64,000 nt of DNA, taken from positions 56,888 through 120,887 of the forward strand of contig NZ_JAFFQD010000010.1 in the NCBI RefSeq assembly GCF_016918565.1. Reading direction: 5' to 3'. A program made the translations under genes and the position numbers. Positions within the stretch are counted from its first letter, which is position 1. Every line of letters begins with the position of its first letter. The notes beneath the pieces are model-generated. The model had not been told where the DNA came from. It saw only the letters and a list, made by a program, of their open reading frames with translations, and searched no databases. The stretch is from Desulfogranum marinum (GTDB taxonomy: Bacteria; Desulfobacterota; Desulfobulbia; Desulfobulbales; Desulfobulbaceae). Of the stretch, positions 8,341-15,674 are shown piece by piece.

Positions 8341-9651
8341 ATGCTCATCACTCGAAAAAATGTAATTCTGCTTTTGGCAGGTATCACTCTGCTGGCTTCC
8401 TGCAGCGGCAACGGCAAATCGCCTGCCGACTCTGCTTCGGCAGGGTCCGACGATGATGTTGCCATTGACCGATACATTGTCGCCACAGCAGAAGAGATTG
8501 CTGCCGAGGAACTATACCTGCGCGAGGTTGGCAAAATCCAGCCGGATCCTGCTGTATGGGAACTGATAGAAACCAGAGAGCTTAAACCGTTAAGTGCACC
8601 ACGCCTCAACATCGATCCGGATTTCGACAAGCTGGTCCCTGACGCTCAACTGGCAGAAGAAGATGCAACAGAGCGAGCAGCTCCCAGCCGAGAACTGGCA
8701 ATCATGAGCCTGGCAGACGGCCGCACTTATAGACAAAAGCCCGGCACCATGCTCAAAGGCCGTAAGCTGACCTCCACAATCAGCACACTGAAGAAGCAGG
8801 AACGCGCACTGCCGGAAGCCGCAGAGGAGGAGGCCGATACAATGGGGGATTTGGACAGCGATCAAGAGGAAGGAGCAGTCCCTCGCCAGATCGTTGGCAG
8901 CGACAATCGACGCCGCTCAACCACCTCGAGCAAGACCGAAATAATGGTGCGGCTGCAGAGCACCTCCAGTGCTGATGCGGGCTTCTGTTCTGGTTCGATG
9001 ATTGGTCCGCGGGTTGTTTTAACCGCTGCCCACTGCGTGACCAACAGCAGGGGCGAGTTCGACTTCACCAACACCTATATCGTTCCCGGTGCGCGCGGTG
9101 CCTCCTACACCGGCGAGAGAAAACCCCAGGGTGCCCGTTTTGTTACCAGGTATATAAAACCAAACGGCTGGAGAGGCGGCGGTCCCAAATATGATTACGC
9201 CCTGCTGGTAATCAGTGACCATCCACGGGACACCAGTGGTTCTGTCCGCTGGACACCCAGATGGGTTCGGTTCGGTTACCAGACCAACAGCTGGCTCGAA
9301 AAAAAGAATTTCAATCTCAGGGGGTATCCAGGAGCACGAAATACCTGCGCCGACGCGGTAAGCAGCGATGGCGGACGCTGCAACGGCTATGCATACTACC
9401 ATGATCCAGCAAGGAAAATTGACAACGCGACCTCAACAACCATGAAATACAAACACGACACCCAGGGCGGACAAAGCGGAGCTCCCGTCTACTATTACTC
9501 AGGAGGCGTGAGAACGCAGTACGGAGTCCACAAAGGTGCTACCGGCAGCAGAAATCGCGGCCACAAAATTCGCTCCGGCAGCTTCGGCCTGATGTGCGAT
9601 ACCATCGAAACCTACACCAGTTCCCATTTTCCCGACCCGTACTGCCCGTAA
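8341..9651 (+). CDS. lipoprotein trypsin-like serine protease (V8/glutamyl-endopeptidase type zymogen)
   Basis: 436 residues from the ATG at 8341, which follows AAAAGGAGG; longer upstream frames lack a ribosome binding site. Residues 1-21 form a lipoprotein signal ending in the lipobox LLAS-C21. An acidic, helical pro-region of ~160 residues precedes PRQIVGSDNRR (181-191), resembling the activation junction of chymotrypsin-fold proteases. The catalytic triad is His231 (TAAHC), Asp285 (KYDYALLV) and Ser379 (QGGQSGAPV). It is therefore predicted to be membrane-anchored outside the cytoplasm and activated by cleavage near residue 182. A metacaspase gene follows 126 bases downstream on the same strand. 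Confidence 0.88.
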   Translation: MLITRKNVILLLAGITLLASCSGNGKSPADSASAGSDDDVAIDRYIVATAEEIAAEELYLREVGKIQPDPAVWELIETRELKPLSAPRLNIDPDFDKLVPDAQLAEEDATERAAPSRELAIMSLADGRTYRQKPGTMLKGRKLTSTISTLKKQERALPEAAEEEADTMGDLDSDQEEGAVPRQIVGSDNRRRSTTSSKTEIMVRLQSTSSADAGFCSGSMIGPRVVLTAAHCVTNSRGEFDFTNTYIVPGARGASYTGERKPQGARFVTRYIKPNGWRGGGPKYDYALLVISDHPRDTSGSVRWTPRWVRFGYQTNSWLEKKNFNLRGYPGARNTCADAVSSDGGRCNGYAYYHDPARKIDNATSTTMKYKHDTQGGQSGAPVYYYSGGVRTQYGVHKGATGSRNRGHKIRSGSFGLMCDTIETYTSSHFPDPYCP

Positions 9652-9777
9652 ACCATTGATGCGGGAAGAGCAGAGACGGATGATTGCAGTAAACAGCAGC
9701 AGGCTATCTTGAATTATCCAAGACAGCCTGTACTTAGGCCCATCACACACCCTCAATTTTCAACAAAGGAGAAAGAC

Positions 9778-10638
9778 ATGGCAAAAAAAGCATTACTTGT
9801 CGGCATTAACGACTATCAGGGGATCAGTGATCTGCGCGGGTGTATAAACGATGTGACCAACATGCGGGATATCCTCAAGACCTACCTTCGTTTTACCAAC
9901 AGAGATATCCGTGTGCTGGTGGACAACCGTGCCACCAAAGCTAATATTATAGCTCGGCTTGAGTATATGGTGCGTAAAGCCAAAACAGGAGATTTTTTAG
10001 TTTTTCATTTTTCCGGCCATGGTTCTCAAATCCGCGATCGTGACGGCGATGAGCTTAAAGATCATATGGACGAACTTATCTGCCCGTACGATATGAACTG
10101 GGACGGCACCTTTATCACAGACGATACCCTCAATAGCATTTTCACCAAACTGCCCAAGGGAGTGTTGTTGGAAGTTTTTCTCGATAGCTGCCACTCCGGC
10201 ACCGGTCTTAGAGATGTCGGCCTGGGGCGCCCACCAGAACTTGCTCCAGAACATCCGACACTGTCCAGATACCTTCCTCCGCCCATTGATATCGCATGCC
10301 GGCTGGAGGGTGATGAGGATGACCTGAAGACCGAACGAAGTTTCAGCGGAACCGACCGCAGCACGGTACACCATATTCTGTGGTCCGGGTGCAAGGACAA
10401 TCAAACTTCTGCCGATGCCTACATCAACAACTCATACAACGGAGCCTTTACCTATTATTTCTGTAAGCATATGCGAACCAGCGGAGGGGGGATATCCCGT
10501 AAGGAACTCCTGCGCCGTGTACGGCAGTCCCTCTATAAAGGCGGCTATTCCCAAATACCGCAGCTCGAATGCGAGGCCACGGTTCGCGCCGGCCGCACCC
10601 TGAGCGCCAAAAAAACAACCAAAAAAGACCAGGCCTAA
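9778..10638 (+). CDS. metacaspase-like cysteine protease (peptidase C14)
   Basis: 286 residues from the ATG at 9778, preceded by AAAGGAG. The caspase-fold core is complete: MAKKALLVGINDYQG strand, GCINDVTNM loop, catalytic His81 in HFSGHGSQ, acidic loop DGDE, and catalytic Cys138 in FLDSCHSGT. No signal peptide or added domain (TPR, WD40, formylglycine) is present, so it is a minimal type-I-like bacterial metacaspase, probably cytoplasmic. Such enzymes usually cut after Arg or Lys and often need calcium. It sits behind the serine protease gene and near the divergent eCIS operon. The fold assignment is firm; the target is unknown. Confidence 0.92.
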   Translation: MAKKALLVGINDYQGISDLRGCINDVTNMRDILKTYLRFTNRDIRVLVDNRATKANIIARLEYMVRKAKTGDFLVFHFSGHGSQIRDRDGDELKDHMDELICPYDMNWDGTFITDDTLNSIFTKLPKGVLLEVFLDSCHSGTGLRDVGLGRPPELAPEHPTLSRYLPPPIDIACRLEGDEDDLKTERSFSGTDRSTVHHILWSGCKDNQTSADAYINNSYNGAFTYYFCKHMRTSGGGISRKELLRRVRQSLYKGGYSQIPQLECEATVRAGRTLSAKKTTKKDQA

Positions 10639-10842
10639 AAAGGCCTGTAATCTACCCCGGAGGGACACAACTACAAGCTTATATCCGGCCTGCACTCTAT
10701 TGAATCGTTTTTTTCACAATTCTGGAGAGGCCGGATTTTCACACTCGCAGTGCAAAGAAAGAGAACAAATAATCAGGCAATTATCCACCCTTCCGGCTAT
10801 GCCGACCTCCAACACAGCCCCCAAAAGAGAATACTCCGTCGA

Positions 10843-11235
10843 TCAACCAAACTGCAGGCCGCACTCAGGGCATTTCGGCGAAGTAGGCGCAAAACGAGTC
10901 GAGCAAGCAGGACAGACAACTGTTTGCATATCTGTGTCAAATACTGCCCCGGCTAATGCAAGATCATCAGTGTTGAGGCCGGTGGACTGGATATAATCTC
11001 TCTTGATAATCTCCATTGCTCTCTCGGCATCTGCTACTTTAACCTTCAACTGAAGGTCAGGACCGCCTCAGCCCTTTGAAGGGATGTCACCGAAAAGGAG
11101 AGAAGGGACATACTCTGCTTTTAAAAGATGCTGTAGTGATTTTAGCGAATTCAGTTTCCCACCATGAATGGTAACCAGTTCATCCTCCTCAGAAATTTCC
11201 ATGGACCGTGGCGACGAATTGGCTTCCAGCTGCAT
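10843..11235 (-). CDS. candidate selenoprotein: DUF2007-like domain plus zinc ribbon, in-frame UGA
   Basis: One continuous frame from the ATG at 11235 (GGAG six bases upstream) to 10843, interrupted only by TGA at 11070-11068 (codon 56). Without read-through it would be two small pieces. With it, a 130-residue protein has a betaalphabeta DUF2007-like fold: LVTIHGGKLNSLKSLQHLLK, FGDIPSKG-Sec-GGPD, LQLKVKVADAERAMEIIK. A C-terminal zinc ribbon follows, with CPAC and CPEC pairs. DUF2007-type proteins are thought to be small signal-transducing or metal-binding proteins. A hairpin beginning 8 bases after the UGA fits the bacterial SECIS consensus. The alternative is a pseudogene or sequencing error, but conserved-looking sequence on both sides of the UGA argues against this. 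Confidence 0.6.
11040..11059 (-). promoter_or_regulatory. SECIS-like hairpin directly after in-frame UGA
   Basis: In the transcript, UGACCUUC (11059-11052) pairs with GAAGGUUA (11047-11040): eight base pairs including one G-U, closed by the tetraloop AGUU. The loop starts 16 bases after the UGA and has G in its first two positions followed by U. These are the features described for bacterial SECIS elements recognised by SelB. Confidence 0.6.
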
Positions 11236-11646
11236 GAGCATCTCCAACTTTTCAGAGCGAACCAAGTTAAATTTATATTTTTTTTGCTCATTACTTAAAA
11301 TTAATCATCTGAGCGTTAATGCAAAACAGGTACAAAGAAAATAAAAGGAAAAGTTGTACAGAAGTACCACCGAGATATCAAACGAAAAAGTGTGCAAAGA
11401 AAAGTCTCTAAAGAAATCCATCCTGTTTTAAGCCTGTTTCCGGCCTATCAAGTCATTTCGTTCTTCATCGTTGTAAGCTTTTACCAATAAAATAGCTGCG
11501 CCCCCTGTTTGACACGTGCTGTGCGTACCCGGCAACCAGCCTTTTTTCTACGGTGTAAAATATTTGCATATCGCTAATGATCAACCTATAGTGCGTTACA
11601 CAAATGCATACAGCTTATCCACCCAACGTATACTCGGAAAACCGCC
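11236..11646. other. intergenic region, 411 bases
   Basis: AT-rich spacer upstream of both the selenoprotein-candidate gene (leftward) and the phosphatase gene (rightward). No coding frame with a ribosome binding site, no RNA gene and no clear terminator is visible; the promoters of the two divergent genes must lie here. Confidence 0.4.
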
Positions 11647-12459
11647 ATGCCCAACCTGCCTGATGACTTGACCCCCTTTACTGATTTTGCCGCCGCGCTG
11701 GCACAGCGAGGTGGAGAAATTGCTCAACAATGGTTTCGCGCCGACTTTACCATTGACGTCAAAACAGACTGCAGCCCGGTAACCATAGCAGACCGAAGCG
11801 TTGAGGCCGAACTGCGGGAAAGGATTCTCAGCGCCTACCCGCATCATGGCATTCTGGGGGAGGAGTACGGTCAGAAAGCGGTAGACGCCGAATATGTCTG
11901 GGTCATTGACCCCATTGACGGCACCCGCAGTTTCATCACCGGCTCGCCGCTCTGGGGCACGCTCGTTGCATTACTCCATAAAGGACGCCCGGTCGTAGGC
12001 GCAGTAGAGATACCGGTCTTGCAGGAAAGATGGATAGGTACTGCGGCACAGGGATGCCGTGCAGGCTCCCCGCAAAAGGGAACAGTCACCAGTCGGGTGA
12101 GCCACTGCACAGAACTTGCAGCTGCACAGTTTTACACCACTTCCATAAGGTATTTTGACGAACAGGACAAACCGACTATCAACCAACTGGCAGACACAAC
12201 CGCCAACGCCCTTTTTGGCGGAGACTGTTATATTTACTGCCTGCTGGCCTCGGGCTACATTGATCTGGTGGTAGAATCCCAGCTCAAGCCCTACGACTAC
12301 CTGGCCCTGGTCCCCATCATTGAAGAAGCTGGAGGGGTTATCACTGACTGGGAAGGCAAGCCGATGTCCCTGCAGTCAGACGGCAACCTTATTGCGGCTG
12401 CGACCCACGAGCTCCATGCCCAGGCACTCCACTTCATACGCAACAGAAAATGTAAGTGA
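11647..12459 (+). CDS. hisN: inositol-monophosphatase-family phosphatase (HisN-like histidinol-phosphatase)
   Basis: 270 residues, normal for the family. The metal-binding motifs are intact: GEEYG (Glu72-Glu73), DPIDGTRSF (88-96) and the C-terminal LKPYDYLALVPIIEEAGG segment. Within the Mg-dependent superfamily, the ILGEEYG and WVIDPIDGTRSFI spacing resembles HisN-type histidinol-phosphatases more than CysQ or SuhB, but substrate assignment from sequence alone is uncertain. It is monocistronic; the following gene is an unrelated DUF1848 protein. Confidence 0.8.
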   Translation: MPNLPDDLTPFTDFAAALAQRGGEIAQQWFRADFTIDVKTDCSPVTIADRSVEAELRERILSAYPHHGILGEEYGQKAVDAEYVWVIDPIDGTRSFITGSPLWGTLVALLHKGRPVVGAVEIPVLQERWIGTAAQGCRAGSPQKGTVTSRVSHCTELAAAQFYTTSIRYFDEQDKPTINQLADTTANALFGGDCYIYCLLASGYIDLVVESQLKPYDYLALVPIIEEAGGVITDWEGKPMSLQSDGNLIAAATHELHAQALHFIRNRKCK

Positions 12460-12614
12460 TCACAGAAGCCCATGGAGCCTCCCGCTGGTCGTTTACCTCT
12501 TTGAACGATCGCGATTGTCCACGTAAAGGGATTAACTTTCACGACTTTATACTTATCAGAAAAAGGAGACAACCAGCTTCGTCACCGCCAACAATTGATT
12601 CAAAACGTGGTACC

Positions 12615-13562
12615 ATGATAATCAGTGCAAGTCGAAGAACTGATATACCTGCATTTTACTCTGAGTGGTTCATGAATAGACTCAGACAACGATTTGTTTA
12701 CACTAGGAATCCATTTAACAACCGGTTGATCTCAAAAGTCCCCCTTTCTCCTGATCAAACCTCATGCATTGTCTTCTGGACAAAAAATCCTGAAAATTTC
12801 TTGAAACACTTACCTGAAATAGATCGAATGGGACATAGATACTATTTCCACTTCACCCTCACTTCTTATAATTCAGCTATTGAGAGAAATGTTCCAAAAA
12901 AAACTACAGTTATAGAAACTTTTAAGAGGCTATCAGACGAAGTTGGAAAAGAAAGAATAATCTGGAGGTATGATCCTGTTTTTTTGACTGACAGATATGA
13001 CATTTCATACCACCTGAGATGGTATGAGTATCTGGCCAAGCAACTTAGTGGGTATACCGACAAATGCATATTCAGCTTTCTCGATATGTATAAGAAATGC
13101 GAAAAGAACCTTAAAACTGTTCATGTCCATCCATTAAACAATAAGTACAAAAACTGTTTAGCAAAAAACTTTCACACTATTGCCCAATCATGCTCAATCA
13201 ATCTGGAAGCATGTGCTCAAGAAGAATGTTTTGAAAAAGTTGGCGTATCCCAAGCAAAATGCATAGACGACAACCTGATCTCAAGGCTGAATGGCAGGGA
13301 ACTTTCTTTCCCAAAAGATAAAAATCAACGAAAGCATTGCACTTGCGTTACCAGTGTGGATATAGGTGCATACAATACATGTAAAAACTTCTGCCTATAC
13401 TGTTACGCAAACAATAGCAGGAAAGCCGTATTAAATAACATTGAAGCTCATAATGTAAACTCTCCCCTTCTTATCGGTTTTCCCAGAGCCAAAGAAACAA
13501 TTATCGACAAAAAAATTATCAGTGGCAAAGGCGTGCAACTGCAACTCTTCAACAAAGAATAG
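12615..13562 (+). CDS. DUF1848 radical-SAM-like protein
   Basis: 315 residues from the ATG at 12615, where the conserved DUF1848 opening MIISASRRTDIPAFYSEWF begins; the frame is open further upstream, but that part is not conserved-looking. Cys256, Cys260 and Cys263 (CKNFCLYC) form a CxxxCxxC cluster-binding motif near the C-terminus, as in spore-photoproduct-lyase-related proteins. Family members also contain a VFWTKNP motif, here IVFWTKNPENF. The biochemical role of DUF1848 is not known. AT content is higher than in the preceding gene, compatible with acquisition. Confidence 0.85.
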   Translation: MIISASRRTDIPAFYSEWFMNRLRQRFVYTRNPFNNRLISKVPLSPDQTSCIVFWTKNPENFLKHLPEIDRMGHRYYFHFTLTSYNSAIERNVPKKTTVIETFKRLSDEVGKERIIWRYDPVFLTDRYDISYHLRWYEYLAKQLSGYTDKCIFSFLDMYKKCEKNLKTVHVHPLNNKYKNCLAKNFHTIAQSCSINLEACAQEECFEKVGVSQAKCIDDNLISRLNGRELSFPKDKNQRKHCTCVTSVDIGAYNTCKNFCLYCYANNSRKAVLNNIEAHNVNSPLLIGFPRAKETIIDKKIISGKGVQLQLFNKE

Positions 13563-13636
13563 GATGGCATTGATGGAAAACTTGCGGGAACATACCGCAG
13601 GTCACGATGGACATCTGAAGGTATTCCCCCGGGAAC

Positions 13637-13654
13637 GCCGAGCTCCAGCTCGGC
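13637..13654. repeat. REP palindrome, copy 1
   Basis: GCCGAGCTCCAGCTCGGC: two 8-base arms around CC, preceded by GGGAAC. It lies 14 bases upstream of the first RAYT start codon. Confidence 0.85.
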
Positions 13655-13668
13655 ACAGGAAAGAAAAA

Positions 13669-14232
13669 ATGTCTGAAAAAGGATGGTATTCGCGCGGCTA
13701 TGTCCCGCACCTGGATCGCATAGGCTTGCTGCAGTCGATCACCTTTCGGCTGGCAGACAGTTTACCGCGTGAGGTCCTGCATCGTATAATCGTAGAGTTA
13801 AACGGCATCCCTGTGCACAGGAAAGATGCAGAAAAACGCAAAAGAATTGAAACATATATGGATGCCGGCATGGGTTGCTGTGCGTTAAGGCATCCGCGAA
13901 TGGCATCTGTAGTACAGGAATCTTTACTGCAATTTGATGGGCAGAGATACCGGCTTCTTGCCTGGTGTATCATGCCCAACCACGTGCATGTATTGATCGA
14001 ACCTTGGGCAGCCCTTGGCAAAATTGTCCAGTCATGGAAATCCTATACCGCTCGTTGGGCAATGCAACATAATGCCGAGCTGGAGCTCGGCGTTCCCGGA
14101 AAAAGCCTTTGGATGCGTGAATATTGGGACAGGTATATCCGAGACGAGCAACATTTTCGGGATGTAATTCGCTATATTCACTATAACCCGGTAAAAGCGC
14201 AACTCTGTGCTACACCCGAACAATGGCTCTAG
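13669..14232 (+). CDS. REP-associated tyrosine transposase (RAYT), copy 1, truncated by a nonsense codon
   Basis: 187 residues from the ATG at 13669. RAYTs are Y1 HUH-type single-strand transposases domesticated to act on REP palindromes. The metal-binding His-x-His is H105-V-H107 in MPNHVHVLIEP, and the candidate nucleophile is Tyr172 in YIHYNPVKAQL. The frame ends at TAG (14230) where the otherwise near-identical second copy has TGG, so the last 9 residues are lost; the catalytic core is intact. Codons 135-144 (NAELELGVPG) are encoded by an inverted REP palindrome. Confidence 0.9.
   Translation: MSEKGWYSRGYVPHLDRIGLLQSITFRLADSLPREVLHRIIVELNGIPVHRKDAEKRKRIETYMDAGMGCCALRHPRMASVVQESLLQFDGQRYRLLAWCIMPNHVHVLIEPWAALGKIVQSWKSYTARWAMQHNAELELGVPGKSLWMREYWDRYIRDEQHFRDVIRYIHYNPVKAQLCATPEQWL
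14074..14091. repeat. REP palindrome inside RAYT copy 1 (inverted orientation)
   Basis: GCCGAGCTGGAGCTCGGC followed by GTTCCC, the exact reverse complement of the intergenic REP with its GGGAAC flank. It lies in frame within the transposase gene. Confidence 0.85.
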
Positions 14233-14391
14233 AGCAGTGCAGTTTTGTATAACAGCTGATTCATAGTCCATTGAGCACCATGTAAAAGGACAGCCTTTTT
14301 CAAACCTAATCATGCTCTGAGCATAGTAAAATAAGGCGCTGAAACATACCGCAAGTCACGATAGAAACCTAAAGGTATCCCCCCTGGGAAC

Positions 14392-14409
14392 GCCGAGCTC
14401 CAGCTCGGC
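14392..14409. repeat. REP palindrome, copy 2
   Basis: Same GCCGAGCTCCAGCTCGGC core with GGGAAC flank, 14 bases upstream of the second RAYT start. Confidence 0.85.
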
Positions 14410-14423
14410 ACAAGAAAGGAAAA

Positions 14424-15014
14424 ATGTCTGAAAAAGGATGGTATTCGCGCGGCTATGTCCCGCACCTGGATCGCATAGGCTTGCTGCAGTCGATCACCTT
14501 TCGGCTGGCAGACAGTTTACCGCGTGAGGTGCTGCATCGTATAATCGTGGAGTTAAACGGCATCCCTGTGCACAGGAAAGATGCAGAAAAACGCAAAAAA
14601 ATTGAAGCATATATGGATGCCGGCATGGGGTGCTGTGCGTTAAGGCATCCGCGAATGGCATCTGTAGTACAGGAATCTTTACTGCAATTTGATGGGGAGA
14701 GATACCGGCTTCTTGCCTGGTGTATCATGCCCAACCACGTCCATCTATTGATCGAACCTTGTGCAGCCCTTGGTAAAATTGTCCAGTCATGGAAATCCTA
14801 TACCGCTCGGTGGGCCATGCAACATAATGCCGAGCTGGAGCTCGGCGTTCCCGGAAAAAGCCTTTGGATGCGTGAATATTGGGACAGGTATATCCGAGAC
14901 GAGCAACATTTTCGGGATGTAATTCGCTATATTCACTATAACCCGGTAAAAGCGCAACTCTGTGCTACACCCGAACAATGGCTCTGGAGCAGTGCAGTTT
15001 TGTATAACAGCTGA
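14424..15014 (+). CDS. REP-associated tyrosine transposase (RAYT), copy 2, full length
   Basis: 196 residues, near-identical to the first copy and with the intact C-terminus EQWLWSSAVLYNS. The same His-x-His (MPNHVHLLIEP) and Tyr in HYNPVKAQL are present, and it too contains the embedded inverted REP. Since this is the complete copy, it is the better candidate for an active enzyme. Single-base differences between the copies include silent and conservative changes (for example ETYMDAG to EAYMDAG), giving no sign of decay here. Confidence 0.92.
   Translation: MSEKGWYSRGYVPHLDRIGLLQSITFRLADSLPREVLHRIIVELNGIPVHRKDAEKRKKIEAYMDAGMGCCALRHPRMASVVQESLLQFDGERYRLLAWCIMPNHVHLLIEPCAALGKIVQSWKSYTARWAMQHNAELELGVPGKSLWMREYWDRYIRDEQHFRDVIRYIHYNPVKAQLCATPEQWLWSSAVLYNS
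14829..14846. repeat. REP palindrome inside RAYT copy 2 (inverted orientation)
   Basis: GCCGAGCTGGAGCTCGGC followed by GTTCCC, in the same codon position as in copy 1. Confidence 0.85.
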
Positions 15015-15145
15015 TTCATAGTCCATTGAGCACCATGTAAAAGGACAGCCTTTTTCAAACCTAATCATGCTCTGAGCATAGTAAAATAAGGCGCTGAAAC
15101 ATACCGCAAGTCGCGATAGAAACCTAAAGGTACCCCCCCGGGAAC

Positions 15146-15163
15146 GCCGAGCTCCAGCTCGGC
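15146..15163. repeat. REP palindrome, copy 3, orphan
   Basis: Same core and GGGAAC flank; marks the truncated third unit, with no transposase gene after it. Confidence 0.85.
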
Positions 15164-15210
15164 ACAGGCAAATGAAGAAACTCCAACTGGTGCGGGAACC
15201 ACACCCTAGC

Positions 15211-15407
15211 CACTACTTGTACCTGACCGCCTTATTGATTTGTTTATCCAGCTCTGTCTTCAGAACCAAGGCAATCTTTCTGCCAGAAAAAGGTCCGTTC
15301 ACTTCGATTTCCTGACCGATGAAGAGCTTACAGCAATGCAGCAGGCTGTCATGGATGGATACAATGTCCCAGACCAATCAAGTAAGCAAGACACAAGACT
15401 CCGATAA
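15211..15407 (+). pseudogene. C-terminal remnant of a larger protein, possibly Fic family
   Basis: A 65-codon open stretch without a start, reading LVPDRLIDLFIQLCLQNQG, then LSARKRSVHFDFLTDEELT, ending at TAA 15405-15407. The composition (helical, Arg-Lys-rich, LTDEE) resembles C-terminal tails of some Fic-family proteins, from memory. The 5' end is cut near the third RAYT unit, so the duplication probably replaced the rest of the gene. The region to 15674 holds nothing else recognisable. Confidence 0.35.
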
Positions 15408-15674
15408 CCTACAACTATTCTCACCTATTGAGAAGCAAACCGTCCAGGGGTAAATACCTGTTAATCTACGCCGACTATCTTAAGATCATGAGCCGCGACA
15501 TGGAGCGGCCTAACAGATAAAACACTTTGGCGAGCAGGATGAGGAAGACCTGAATACCACGCATGCTACGTCCCCTGACCTCAACAGCCTTCTTCGTTAT
15601 TCTTTGTTATACATTGACACTTTTCAGGTATTGCAACCTGCTACGGACCAACCTATATCAACGATAAGGCTCGT

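Larger units (their letters stand above)
13588..15170. repeat. tandem duplication of a ~755-base RAYT unit (two full copies plus a truncated third)
   Basis: Units start at GAACATACCGC (13588) and GAAACATACCGC (14341, 15096). Each full unit holds a REP palindrome, a RAYT gene and the same ~100-base trailer. The third copy stops just after its REP palindrome near 15170. The full copies differ at only scattered positions, so the duplication is recent. Confidence 0.9.

Noticed and set aside
12456..12614. Upstream extension of the DUF1848 frame
   Set aside because: The conserved family start MIISASRRTDIPA lies at 12615; the extension overlaps the phosphatase gene end and is not conserved-looking.
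13522..13668. Upstream extension of the first RAYT frame
   Set aside because: It reads through the REP palindrome and the preceding gene end; the duplicate copy starts at the equivalent of 13669.
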